A stretch of DNA of 64,000 nucleotides. Origin: Pandoraea pulmonicola (GTDB lineage: Bacteria; Pseudomonadota; Gammaproteobacteria; Burkholderiales; Burkholderiaceae). The stretch covers positions 2,232,001 to 2,296,000 of the forward strand of contig NZ_CP010310.2 in assembly GCF_000815105.2 (NCBI RefSeq). Direction: 5' to 3'. Each line of letters begins with the position of its first letter. Positions within the stretch are counted from its first letter, which is position 1. Of this stretch, positions 40,847-48,988 are shown piece by piece. The notes beneath the pieces were generated by a model that was not told the DNA's origin, searched no databases, and worked only from the letters and a program-made list of their open reading frames with translations. A program made the position numbers and the translations under genes.

Positions 40847-43528
40847 TCAGACCGACGCGGGATCGCGCTTGTCGACGTCGATCCCGTAGCGGGCGATCGC
40901 TTCACCGACGCGCGAACGCGGCACCGCGCCGTCGTCGGCAAGTGCCTTCAACGCGGCCAGCACGATGAAGTGGCGGTCGACCTCGAAGAACGCGCGCAGC
41001 GATTCGCGCGTGTCGGAGCGGCCGAAGCCGTCCGTGCCGAGCGAAACGAAGCGGCGGTCCTCGACGAACGGCCGGATCTGGTCGCCCACGATCTTCATGT
41101 AATCGGTGGCGACCACGACCGGGCCCGCATGATCGCGCAGGCACTGCTGCACATACGGCACGCGGGGAGACGCGTCGGGATGCAGGAGGTTCCAGCGCTC
41201 CGCGGCCATGCCGTCGCGGCGCAGCTCGGTCAGGCTGGTCGCACTCCACACGTCGCCGGCCACGCCGAAATCCGTCGCCAGCAACTCGCTTGCCGCGATG
41301 ACTTCGCGCAGAATCGCGCCGCTGCCCATCAACTGCACACGCGGTGCGGCTGCCCCGGTTGCCGACGCGTGGGCCGCCTCGCGCAACAGATAGAGCCCCT
41401 TGAGAATGCCGGCCTCGGCGCCCTCCGGAAGCGCCGGATTCGGATAGTTCTCGTTGAGCAGCGTGATGTAGTAGTAGATGTCCTCCTGCTCGACGTACAT
41501 CCGGCGCAGACCGTCCTGGACGATCACCGCGAGTTCGTAGGCGAACGTCGGGTCGTACGACACGCAGTTCGGGATCACCGAGGACAGCACGTGGCTGTGT
41601 CCGTCGTCGTGCTGCAGGCCCTCGCCCATGAGCGTGGTGCGCCCGGAGGTGGCGCCGAGCAGGAAGCCGCGCGTGCGTGCGTCGCCGGCGGCCCAGGCCA
41701 GATCGCCGACGCGCTGCAGGCCGAACATCGAATAGAAGATGTAGAACGGAATGGCCGCCAGTCCGTGATTGCTGTAGGCCGTGCCGGCGGCGATCCACGA
41801 CGAGATCGCCCCCGACTCGTTGATGCCTTCCTGCAGGATCTGTCCGTCCTTCGCCTCCTTGTAGTAGCTCAACTGACCGGCGTCCTGCGGCGTGTAGAGC
41901 TGTCCCAGGTAGGAGTGAATGCCGATCTGGCGGAACAGGCCTTCCATGCCGAACGTGCGCGACTCGTCGGGAACGATCGGAACGATCAGCTTGCCGATGC
42001 CCGGATCCTTGAGCAACGTGGTCAGAATGCGCACGAACGACATGGTGGTCGACACGCCGCGCTCGCCGCTGTCCTTGAGCTGCGTTGCAAATGCGCTCAA
42101 CGGCGGCACGTCGAGCGGTGCGATCTTCCCGACGCGTGACGGCACGTAGCCGCCGAGCGCTTCGCGGCGCTGCGCGAAGTAGCGTGCCTCTTCGCTGCCG
42201 GGGGCGGGCAGCAGATACGGCATGTCCTCGAGCTGGTCGTCGGACACCGGCAGCGCGAAGCGGTCGCGGAAGGCGCGTACGGCGTCCGCGCTCATTTTCT
42301 TCAACTGGTGGTTGATGTTCTGACCCTCGCCGGCCTCGCCCATGCCGAAACCCTTGACCGTCTTGACGAGCACCACGCTCGGGCGGCCTTGTGTGCCGAC
42401 GGCCTGTGCGTAGGCGGCGTAGACCTTCTCCGGATCGTGGCCGCCGCGTGTGAGCGCCCAGATCTCGTCGTCCGACAGATGCGCGACCAGTTCGAGCAAC
42501 TGTGGATACTTGCCGAAAAAGTGCTCGCGCACGTACGCGCCGTTTTGCGACTTGAATGTCTGGTACTCGCCGTCCACGCATTCCATCATGCGCTGACGCA
42601 GTAGCCCGGTCGTGTCGCGTGCGAGCAGGTCGTCCCAGCCGCTGCCCCACAACACCTTGATCACGTTCCAGCCGGCGGCGCGGAACGTGCCCTCCAGCTC
42701 CTGCACGATCTTGGCGTTGCCGCGCACGGGGCCATCGAGACGCTGCAGGTTGCAGTTCACGACGAAGACCAGGTTGTCGAGCCGCTCGCGACCCGCGAGG
42801 GAAATGGCCGCCAGCGACTCGGGCTGATCCATTTCGCCGTCGCCGAGAAATGCCCAGACCTTGCGGCCTTGATGCTCGAGCAGGCCGCGATATTCCGCAT
42901 AGCGCATGAAGCGCGCCTGATAGGCGGCGGTGAGTGGACCGAGGCCCATCGAGACGGTGGGGAATTGCCAGAAGTCCGGCATGAGGCGCGGGTGCGGATA
43001 CGACGACAGCCCGTCGCGCCCGGCTTCGCGGCGGAAGTTGTCCAACTGCGCTTCGGTGATGCGCCCTTCGAGGTAGGCGCGCGCATAAATGCCCGGGGCC
43101 GAATGTCCCTGGATGTAGACCATGTCGCCGCCGAAGGTGTCGGTGCGGCCGCGGAAGAAGTGGTTGAAACCCACGTCGTACAGCACGGCGGCCGATTGGT
43201 ACGTGGCGATGTGACCGCCCACGTTGGAGTGCTTGCCCGCGCGAAGCACCATCACCATGGCGTTCCAGCGGATGTACGCATTCAGGCGGCGCTCCACGCC
43301 CAGATCGCCGGGATACGCGGGCTGGCGCGACTTCGGAATGGTGTTGACGTAGGCCGTCGTCACCTTGCCGTGCAGGTCGCCGTACTGCGCGACGTCGAAG
43401 TCCATCAACTGGTCGATCAGGTAGTGCGCGCGCGGGCGGCCCTCGACGGCGACGACCGCTTCCATCGCCTCCAGCCACTCTCGTGTTTCCTGAGGGTCGA
43501 TGTCGGGCACTGCGAGCGGCTGGGTCAT
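40847..43528 (-). CDS. Homodimeric 2-oxoacid dehydrogenase E1 (AceE/MdeB type)
   Basis: An 893-residue thiamine diphosphate enzyme resembling AceE, the pyruvate dehydrogenase E1, but closest in style to the MdeB alpha-ketobutyrate branch. IDPQETREWLEAMEAVV opens it; HSNVGGHIATYQSAA and the TPP motif GDGEMDQPES...NCNLQ are complete. PDESRTFGMEGLFRQIGI and QEGINESGAISSW (catalytic Glu) follow. No E2 or E3 gene is adjacent, so it would have to use those of the main PDH complex. The promoter region holds MarR-type palindromes. Confidence 0.9.
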   Translation of the reverse strand: MTQPLAVPDIDPQETREWLEAMEAVVAVEGRPRAHYLIDQLMDFDVAQYGDLHGKVTTAYVNTIPKSRQPAYPGDLGVERRLNAYIRWNAMVMVLRAGKHSNVGGHIATYQSAAVLYDVGFNHFFRGRTDTFGGDMVYIQGHSAPGIYARAYLEGRITEAQLDNFRREAGRDGLSSYPHPRLMPDFWQFPTVSMGLGPLTAAYQARFMRYAEYRGLLEHQGRKVWAFLGDGEMDQPESLAAISLAGRERLDNLVFVVNCNLQRLDGPVRGNAKIVQELEGTFRAAGWNVIKVLWGSGWDDLLARDTTGLLRQRMMECVDGEYQTFKSQNGAYVREHFFGKYPQLLELVAHLSDDEIWALTRGGHDPEKVYAAYAQAVGTQGRPSVVLVKTVKGFGMGEAGEGQNINHQLKKMSADAVRAFRDRFALPVSDDQLEDMPYLLPAPGSEEARYFAQRREALGGYVPSRVGKIAPLDVPPLSAFATQLKDSGERGVSTTMSFVRILTTLLKDPGIGKLIVPIVPDESRTFGMEGLFRQIGIHSYLGQLYTPQDAGQLSYYKEAKDGQILQEGINESGAISSWIAAGTAYSNHGLAAIPFYIFYSMFGLQRVGDLAWAAGDARTRGFLLGATSGRTTLMGEGLQHDDGHSHVLSSVIPNCVSYDPTFAYELAVIVQDGLRRMYVEQEDIYYYITLLNENYPNPALPEGAEAGILKGLYLLREAAHASATGAAAPRVQLMGSGAILREVIAASELLATDFGVAGDVWSATSLTELRRDGMAAERWNLLHPDASPRVPYVQQCLRDHAGPVVVATDYMKIVGDQIRPFVEDRRFVSLGTDGFGRSDTRESLRAFFEVDRHFIVLAALKALADDGAVPRSRVGEAIARYGIDVDKRDPASV

Positions 43529-43636
43529 GGTTTATCTCCTGGAAGTGGTGAAGGCAACGTTGTCGATGCGGGCCGTAGGTTGGTCCCTCGGCCCCTGTGG
43601 GGCGGACTCGCGAGTCTGCAAGTCAGTTGATGTTTA

Positions 43637-43650
43637 ATTGCAATTGCAAT
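43637..43650. promoter_or_regulatory. Perfect palindrome ATTGCAATTGCAAT, likely MarR operator
   Basis: A 14-bp perfect palindrome in the divergent E1-marR region, followed by a half site TTGCAAT at 43659-43665. Near-identical sites lie at 45354 and 45369. It is well placed to control both the E1 gene and marR. Confidence 0.7.
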
Positions 43651-43684
43651 AGTAGCATTTGCAATCGTTTGGTGTGGGATAGAA

Positions 43685-43696
43685 TTGCAGCTGCAA
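43685..43696. promoter_or_regulatory. Palindrome TTGCAGCTGCAA, second MarR-type site
   Basis: A 12-bp perfect palindrome sharing the TTGCA..TGCAA arms of the site at 43637. It ends 27 nt before the marR ATG, where binding would block transcription or initiation. Confidence 0.6.
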
Positions 43697-43723
43697 CCGG
43701 AATTCGGAGAGAGGAGCTTGGCA

Positions 43724-44182
43724 ATGACAGCAGGGAGACCTGATCTTTGGTACTCGTTTGTGCGGGCGCACCGGATGATGATCCGCGAGATCGAACGCCG
43801 TCTGTCGGCGGCCGGACTGCCCGGCTACGCGTGGTATGACGCGCTGTGGGGCCTCGAGAGCGGGCCGGGCGGCACGCGACGCATGCACGAGCTGGCCGAC
43901 GCGCTGGCCATCGAGCGCTACAACCTCACGCGGCTCGTGGATCGGTTGGAGCAGGAGGGGCTCGTCACGCGTGCGCGTTCGGCTGAAGACGGACGTGCGG
44001 CGTTTGCGTCCATCACCAAGGAGGGGCGCGCGTTGCGCAAGAAGATGTGGAAGGTCTACGAGTCGACCGTTGCCGAACTGTTTCTGAGCCAGTTCAGTGC
44101 GGGCGAGCAGGGCACGCTCGCCGACGGGCTCGATCGGACCACGGCCGCGGTGCGTGCGGTTCAGTCCGGTACGGCGGACTGA
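43724..44182 (+). CDS. MarR-family transcriptional regulator
   Basis: A 152-residue winged-helix regulator. RMHELADALAIERYNLTRLVDRLEQEGLV is the recognition region and RARSAEDGRAAFASITKEGRALRKKM the wing. The ATG at 43724 follows GAGAGAGGAG. It is divergent from the E1 gene and its 3' end overlaps the convergent E1-like gene by 22 bp. Matching palindromes at 43.64-43.70 and 45.35-45.38 kb suggest it represses itself, the E1 gene, the E1-like gene and the gst-smr pair. The ligand is unknown. Confidence 0.9.
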   Translation: MTAGRPDLWYSFVRAHRMMIREIERRLSAAGLPGYAWYDALWGLESGPGGTRRMHELADALAIERYNLTRLVDRLEQEGLVTRARSAEDGRAAFASITKEGRALRKKMWKVYESTVAELFLSQFSAGEQGTLADGLDRTTAAVRAVQSGTAD

Positions 44183-45297
44183 CGGCCGCGCGATACATCG
44201 ACGGCGGTGGTTCCCGCGGGCAGCACGCCGTCGTCCATCAGCGCTTTGAGCGCGACGGCGGCAATCCAGCGCGCGTCCGGTGTTGCGGTGCCCACCGGAT
44301 TCGGCTCCGCGCCGAGCGCCACGAAGCGTCCCGGAACGAATGCGCCGATCTGGCTGGCGATCGATCGGGCATAGCCGGTGACGGCGACGACCGGCGCCGT
44401 GCTATCGGAGAGACACCGCAGCACATGCGCCGTTCGGGTCTGCGTCGGTGCGCAGAACAGGTTCGAGCGTTCGACTTCGTATGCCTCCCGCGCGAGGCGC
44501 GTGTAGCTCGGGCAACTCCAGACTTCGCAGTTCACCCCCCATGCTTCGTTGAGCAGGGCAGCCGCTCGCCGCACCTCGGAGAGCGCTTTGCCCGCGCCGA
44601 GCAGCCGAAGGCTGCGCGTGCGTTCGCCCTCGTGCACGGCGACGCGGTACATGCCGCGAAAGGCGTGCTGCGCATCGGCGTCCGACAGCGGTGGTGAGTT
44701 GTCGTCGTCGGGGTGGGTCGAGACGTAGACGAAGCCGCGCTCGCCGTCGAGGTATAGCGCGCGGAGTGCGGCGCGCAGGATGGCGAGGGTTTCGGCGCCC
44801 GACGCCGGGTCGTACGGCGTGCCGTCGGGGCTCGCCGAGAGCCAGAGGGGCAGGGCGGGCTGCACGCTGCGCGGCCAACGCGACGCGAGCGCTTCCACAT
44901 CGTTACAGAAGACGCCGTGATGCGCCGCTTCGAACAGCGCGGCGCGAAGCCCTGTCACGGAAGGCGAACGAAGCAGGTACAACAGCGGCTTCTCGACGCG
45001 TTGCGTTTCATTCCCGAACCATAGCGGCCAGGCGCTGACACGGCGGTGCGCCGCCGTTGCGTCGACATCGGTCTCGACGTCGCCTGCCGTCTCCCGTGCG
45101 GCCCGAACGACCCAGGCGGCTTCGCCCGTCGTGTCGTGCTGCTCCAGCGCGCTTGCAATGGCGCGTATCGCGCGGCGTGGCGAGAGGGTCGAACAGTGCG
45201 CGCTCAGCGCGTCGTCGGCGAGCCGCGCCAGACAGGCGCCGGCGGCGGCGCGCGTCTGCTGCGTACGCACCGAAAGATCGAAGCACTCCCCATTCAT
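44161..45297 (-). CDS. Stand-alone protein like the C-terminal part of AceE-type E1
   Basis: A 378-residue protein with no TPP motif. Its second half aligns by eye with the end of the neighbouring E1: GAGKALSEVRRAAALLNEAWGV matches GSGAILREVIAASELLATDFGV, APVVAVTGYARSIASQIGAFV matches GPVVVATDYMKIVGDQIRPFV, and AVALKALMDDGVLPAG matches LAALKALADDGAVPRS. The middle (FVYVSTHPDDDNSPPL) resembles the end of the Pyr domain. It probably cannot catalyse alone; it could be a regulatory or scaffold subunit or a decaying paralogue. The intact 1.1-kb frame argues against simple decay. Ribosome site AAGGGA is upstream of ATG 45297. Confidence 0.78.
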   Translation of the reverse strand: MNGECFDLSVRTQQTRAAAGACLARLADDALSAHCSTLSPRRAIRAIASALEQHDTTGEAAWVVRAARETAGDVETDVDATAAHRRVSAWPLWFGNETQRVEKPLLYLLRSPSVTGLRAALFEAAHHGVFCNDVEALASRWPRSVQPALPLWLSASPDGTPYDPASGAETLAILRAALRALYLDGERGFVYVSTHPDDDNSPPLSDADAQHAFRGMYRVAVHEGERTRSLRLLGAGKALSEVRRAAALLNEAWGVNCEVWSCPSYTRLAREAYEVERSNLFCAPTQTRTAHVLRCLSDSTAPVVAVTGYARSIASQIGAFVPGRFVALGAEPNPVGTATPDARWIAAVALKALMDDGVLPAGTTAVDVSRGRQSAVPD

Positions 45298-45353
45298 GGC
45301 ATATCCCTTGTCTCGTGACGGACGACTTGCGGAAATTCCGTTTCACTCATACG

Positions 45354-45367
45354 ATTGCAGTTGCAAT
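45354..45367. promoter_or_regulatory. MarR-type palindrome ATTGCAGTTGCAAT
   Basis: Differs from the perfect site at 43637 by one base. It lies between the divergent E1-like gene and gst, 49 nt before the gst ATG. Confidence 0.65.
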
Positions 45368-45368
45368 G

Positions 45369-45382
45369 ATTGTAATTGCAAT
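45369..45382. promoter_or_regulatory. MarR-type palindrome ATTGTAATTGCAAT
   Basis: Second copy, again one base from the perfect site. The centre is 15 bp from the previous one, so two dimers could bind side by side. Two ATGCAAC half-site-like repeats follow before gst. Confidence 0.65.
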
Positions 45383-45416
45383 TTATTGATGCAACAAGAA
45401 TGCAACGAGGAGCCTC

Positions 45417-46070
45417 ATGACAACCGCTAACGGTCTTACGTTCTATACGGCCGACACGCCCAATGGCCAAAAGGTCGCCATCTTCCTGAGCGAGGCCTCG
45501 CTCGGGCACGAACAGGTCACGCTGGATCTTTCCCGGGGCGATCAGCAACGGCCCGAGTATTTGAAGCTCAACCCCAACGGCAAGATTCCCGCCATCGTCG
45601 ATCACGCGGCGGGCGTGACGCTCTTCGAGTCGGGCGCGATCCTCTCGTATCTGTCGCGCAAGACCGGATGCCTCCTGCCGTCGAGCGACGCCGGGCGTCT
45701 TGCCGTCGATCAGTGGCTGCATTTCCAGATCGGCGGCATCGGGCCGATGTTCGGGCAGTTGTGGTGGTTTCTCCACGGCTCCAAGACCGGCAACGAAGAG
45801 GCGATCGAGCGCTATCGGCAGCAGGCGCTGCGTCTCTACCGCGTCGTGGATGGGCGTCTGAGCGAGTCGGCGTTCCTCGCCTTGCCGGACTACAGCATTG
45901 CGGACATCGCCGCCTTCACGTGGTTGCGAACGAGCGGCGAGTTGAATCTGGATATCGGACCGTACACGCACGTGCGCCGATGGCTGGACCGGATCGAGTC
46001 GCGCACTGCCGTGCAGCAGGGGCTGTTGCGCTCGCGGTTGGGTACGGCAGCCGAGCGCGTGGAGGCTTGA
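45417..46070 (+). CDS. Glutathione S-transferase
   Basis: A 217-residue GST with a thioredoxin-like N-domain (FYTADTPNGQKVAIFLSEAS, NPNGKIPAIVDH with cis-Pro, LFESGAILSYLSRK for the gamma-Glu site) and an all-helical C-domain (PDYSIADIAAFTWLR as N-capping box). The TPNGxKV active-site segment is typical of YfcG/Nu-class enzymes, which also reduce disulfides. It is coupled to the SMR gene (3-nt gap) and has GAGGAG upstream. Confidence 0.92.
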   Translation: MTTANGLTFYTADTPNGQKVAIFLSEASLGHEQVTLDLSRGDQQRPEYLKLNPNGKIPAIVDHAAGVTLFESGAILSYLSRKTGCLLPSSDAGRLAVDQWLHFQIGGIGPMFGQLWWFLHGSKTGNEEAIERYRQQALRLYRVVDGRLSESAFLALPDYSIADIAAFTWLRTSGELNLDIGPYTHVRRWLDRIESRTAVQQGLLRSRLGTAAERVEA

Positions 46071-46073
46071 CTC

Positions 46074-46394
46074 ATGGCCTGGGTCTATCTGTTTCTCGCC
46101 GCCGCACTCGAAGTGATCATGGGGCTGTCGCTGAAATTCAACGAGGGATGGACGCGACCCGGCCCGAGTGTGCTGGCTGTGGCGGCGGCGCTGGGCAGCA
46201 TCTATCTGCTCGCGCTGGCGCTGCGCTCACTGCCGGTCGGCGCGGCCTATGCGATCTGGACGGGGGTGGGCACGGTGGGGCTGATTCTCGTTGGCGCGAT
46301 GGTGTTCGGCGAGACGGTGAGCGGTTCGCGCATCCTGTTCCTCGCGCTCACGATCGGCGGGATCGTCGGTCTGCGTTTTTCCGAAGCGGCATGA
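46074..46394 (+). CDS. Small multidrug resistance (SMR) family exporter
   Basis: A 106-residue four-helix membrane protein. AAALEVIMGLSLKF holds the essential Glu of helix 1 (about residue 13). SLPVGAAYAIWTGVGTVG is the helix-3 signature, and GETVSGSRILFLALTIGGIVGLRFS closes it. SLPVG and GWTR resemble the Gdx/SugE guanidinium exporters, but the position after the Glu lacks their usual Trp, so the subtype is open. It pairs with gst as a detoxification unit. Confidence 0.9.
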   Translation: MAWVYLFLAAALEVIMGLSLKFNEGWTRPGPSVLAVAAALGSIYLLALALRSLPVGAAYAIWTGVGTVGLILVGAMVFGETVSGSRILFLALTIGGIVGLRFSEAA

Positions 46395-46430
46395 AAAAAC
46401 CCCGGCGCGCGTTGTTGGCATCGCCGGGGG
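46394..46430 (-). terminator. Terminator for suhB (minus strand)
   Basis: CCCCGGCG (46400-46407) and CGCCGGGG (46422-46429) form the stem; on the minus strand six T's follow (A's at 46394-46399). It lies 1-2 nt past the SMR stop, so it may also act on that gene without a U-tract. Confidence 0.75.
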
Positions 46431-46469
46431 GAGGGAGGGTGCGGGGCGCGCAGGCGCCCGTGTGCAAGC

Positions 46470-47330
46470 TTACGACTGTGCGTTGTCTTCCGTGGCGGCG
46501 CTGGTCTTGGCCTTCGTCTTCGGGGCGACGCGCTTGGCGCGCGAGTAGCCGTCCAGCAGTCTGACCATCTCCGCGTATATCTTCGGATTGGCTGCGAGGA
46601 TTTCGCCTTCGAACAGGAAGTTCGACTCGCCGGTGTAGTTACCGACCAGACCCCCGGCTTCGGTGATCAGCAGGCTGCCTGCGGCCATGTCCCACGGGTT
46701 CAGGCCTTGCTCGAAAAAACCGTCCATGCGGCCGGCGGCGACGTTCGCCAGATCGAGCGCCGCAGCCCCCGGACGGCGAATGCCGGCACAGTGTTCGGTC
46801 ATCGTGCCGAACATCTTGAGGTAGTTCTCCACCCCTTGCAGGTCGCGGAACGGGAAACCCGTGCCGATCAGGCCGTCGGCCAGGCGATCGCGGCGCGAGA
46901 CGCGGATGCGCTTGCCGTCGAGGTAGGCGCCGCGGCCGCGCGAAGCCGTGAAGAGTTCGTTGCGGGTGGGATCGTAAACCACGGCTTGCTGGACGATGCC
47001 CTTGTGCGCGAGTGCGATCGAGGTGCAGTAGTAGGGCAGGCCGTGAATGAAGTTGGTGGTGCCATCGAGCGGATCGATGATCCACTGATATTCCGAATCC
47101 GCTTTGCCGTGCGCCTCGCCGGATTCTTCGGCGAGGATGGCGTGGTCGGGATAGGCTTGCAGGAGGGTTTCGATGATCGCTTGCTCTGCCGCCTTGTCCA
47201 CTTCCGTCACGAAGTCGTTGTGCTGCTTCTTGCTGACCTTGATGGCGTCGACATCGAGGGAAGCCCGGTTGATGATGGTACCGGCGCGGCGCGCGGCCTT
47301 CACCGCGATATTGAGCATGGGATGCTGCAT
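46470..47330 (-). CDS. suhB: Inositol monophosphatase family protein SuhB
   Basis: Mg-dependent phosphatase fold, 286 residues. Metal-site motifs are [20 protein letters not shown] and [17 protein letters not shown]. In E. coli SuhB also joins the rRNA antitermination complex; which role dominates here is unknown. The C-terminal tail is Lys/Ala-rich ([18 protein letters not shown]). Ribosome site AGGAA precedes ATG 47330; a start four codons later is possible. Confidence 0.95.
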   Translation of the reverse strand: MQHPMLNIAVKAARRAGTIINRASLDVDAIKVSKKQHNDFVTEVDKAAEQAIIETLLQAYPDHAILAEESGEAHGKADSEYQWIIDPLDGTTNFIHGLPYYCTSIALAHKGIVQQAVVYDPTRNELFTASRGRGAYLDGKRIRVSRRDRLADGLIGTGFPFRDLQGVENYLKMFGTMTEHCAGIRRPGAAALDLANVAAGRMDGFFEQGLNPWDMAAGSLLITEAGGLVGNYTGESNFLFEGEILAANPKIYAEMVRLLDGYSRAKRVAPKTKAKTSAATEDNAQS

Positions 47331-47785
47331 GACAGATTCCTGTTAAGGCCAACGCTGGCGCAACGCGCGATCCCTTGGGGGCCGCATGGCGGGCATGGCA
47401 GACAAAGCGAACAAATTGAGCAAGAGCGATGTCCCGGCAAGCGCCGCACACAGGGTGGCGGCTCGATTGCGGAGACGAAAGCGCGTATTTTAGCAAAAAC
47501 GCGTGGCCTCCGCTGCGCCGTTTTGGATTCTGACCCTTTTATCGGTGAGGAGGCGTCTTACGGAGAATGCGCGGGGATGTCTGGCGTAGAGCAAGGGCAT
47601 GGGGCGGCATGTTCCGGACGCCAGTGTGCGTAACACCCCTGCCAACGGCGATTCGGGGCAAAATAGCGGCGTTTGCCGATCGGCCTGCGCCGGAGACGCG
47701 TTTCGGACCATGCCGATGTGCTTCCTCCCGCAGGCGCTCACTCATCGTCTCGCTGCCGTTGCGTCGCAACCATCATCGCCGTCCT
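47331..47785. other. Divergent region between suhB and trmJ
   Basis: A 455-bp gap. On the minus strand TGCTAAAAT (47487-47495) is a good extended -10 for suhB. No clear trmJ promoter, gene or repeat is seen; open frames running through it upstream of trmJ look like shadow. Confidence 0.45.
47487..47495 (-). promoter_or_regulatory. Extended -10 promoter for suhB
   Basis: Read on the minus strand as TGCTAAAAT (TGn plus TAAAAT). It predicts a start near 47480 and a ~150-nt leader. Confidence 0.5.
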
Positions 47786-48640
47786 ATGCCTCAGTCCCCC
47801 GCCCCTGTCGATCCCGCCACCTCCGCCGCCCCCACCATCGTGCCGCCGTTGTTCGATCGCGTGCGTTTCGTGCTCAACGAAACGAGCCACCCCGGCAACG
47901 TCGGCTCCGCCGCGCGTGCGATCAAGACGATGGGCTTTGGTCGTCTGGTGCTGGCGGCGCCGCGTGCGGGTGTCGAAGTCCTGCGCGACCCGGAAGCCGT
48001 GGCGCTGGCCAGCGGGGCGGACGATGTGCTGGCGAATGCGCTCGTCGTGCCCGACCTGAACACCGCGCTGCAGGGCGTGAGCTGGGCCGTGGCGCTCTCC
48101 GCGCGTTCGCGCGAATACGGGCCGCCGAACGCCGAGCCGCGCGAGAGCGCCGCGTTGGCCGTGCAGCACGCGGCGCAGGGCGACGCGGTGGCATTCCTCT
48201 TCGGCAGCGAGCGCACGGGGCTGTCCAATGTCGACGTCGAACGCTGTAACGCGCTCGTCCACATCCCCGCCAATCCGTTGTACAGCTCGCTCAATCTGTC
48301 GCAGGCAGTGCAACTGATCGCTTACGAAGTGCGCATGGCGTGCCTGGCGCGCGAGCGCGGCGAACTGGTCAGGGATGGGGCAGACACGGGGACGAGCGAC
48401 GTGGCTGCCGCGAGTGCGCCCACGACGCACGAATCGCTGGCGACGCGCGACGACGTGGAAGGCATGCTCGCGCATCTGGAGCGTGCGCTCGTCGATCTCG
48501 ACTTTCTCGATCCCGATAATCCCAAGAAGCTCATGACGCGCTTGCGGCGGCTCTTCGCCAAGAGCCACCTGGAGCGCGAGGAAGTGAACATCCTGCGCGG
48601 CATCGCGAAGCACATCCTCGAGCGCAGGATCCGGCGTTGA
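47786..48640 (+). CDS. trmJ: tRNA (cytidine/uridine-2'-O-)-methyltransferase TrmJ
   Basis: SPOUT methyltransferase that 2'-O-methylates position 32 of tRNAs. It has 284 residues. VRFVLNETSHPGNVGSAARAIKTMGF, AFLFGSERTGLSNVDVERC and HIPANPLYSSLNLSQAVQLIAYE are the knot motifs. The C-terminal ~80 residues are a helical extension typical of TrmJ. The ATG at 47786 begins MPQSPAPVDPA. Confidence 0.94.
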   Translation: MPQSPAPVDPATSAAPTIVPPLFDRVRFVLNETSHPGNVGSAARAIKTMGFGRLVLAAPRAGVEVLRDPEAVALASGADDVLANALVVPDLNTALQGVSWAVALSARSREYGPPNAEPRESAALAVQHAAQGDAVAFLFGSERTGLSNVDVERCNALVHIPANPLYSSLNLSQAVQLIAYEVRMACLARERGELVRDGADTGTSDVAAASAPTTHESLATRDDVEGMLAHLERALVDLDFLDPDNPKKLMTRLRRLFAKSHLEREEVNILRGIAKHILERRIRR

Positions 48641-48655
48641 GCGTGACGGAGGACG

Positions 48656-48677
48656 ATGGCCGCGCCGCGGCCATTTT
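48656..48677 (+). terminator. Hairpin after trmJ
   Basis: ATGGCCG (48656-48662) pairs with CGGCCAT (48668-48674), then TTTT. Short U-tract; a weak terminator. Confidence 0.5.
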
Positions 48678-48755
48678 CGCCGAAGGGGTGTTCGAGCACA
48701 CGTCGCCAAAACCCCATACAATCTTCAGTCACAAGCTTATAAGTCTCTCGCGGAT

Positions 48756-48812
48756 ATGAACCGTTTGCGCCAGCGCTGCGCCGCCTCCCTGCCTTATCAC
48801 GTGCACTGTTAG
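48756..48812 (+). CDS. Possible 18-codon leader peptide upstream of cysE
   Basis: MNRLRQRCAASLPYHVHC, followed by TAG, lies 6 nt after the start predicted from a TATAAG box at 48738-48743. Two of 18 residues are Cys, one directly before the stop. A cysteine-sensing leader upstream of a cysteine-biosynthesis gene is conceivable, but it has no strong ribosome site, and short frames arise by chance. Confidence 0.25.
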   Translation: MNRLRQRCAASLPYHVHC

Positions 48813-48988
48813 CCCTGCGCCGACACGCGTGAGCCTGCCTCCCCGGCGGGTGTCACCGCCTCTGCCATGCCCTTCGCCGCTCAGCGCTTGTGCCACGACG
48901 GCCGACGGCTTTCCGCTCCCCCCGATTACGCCGCGACAACCCTGCCCCCAGACGGCGGGACGCGCACCACAGGATCGACTTCAGGCTC

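Noticed and set aside
40902-43478. 858-codon same-strand frame inside the E1 gene
   Set aside because: Arg-rich out-of-frame reading of the 893-residue enzyme; no motif.
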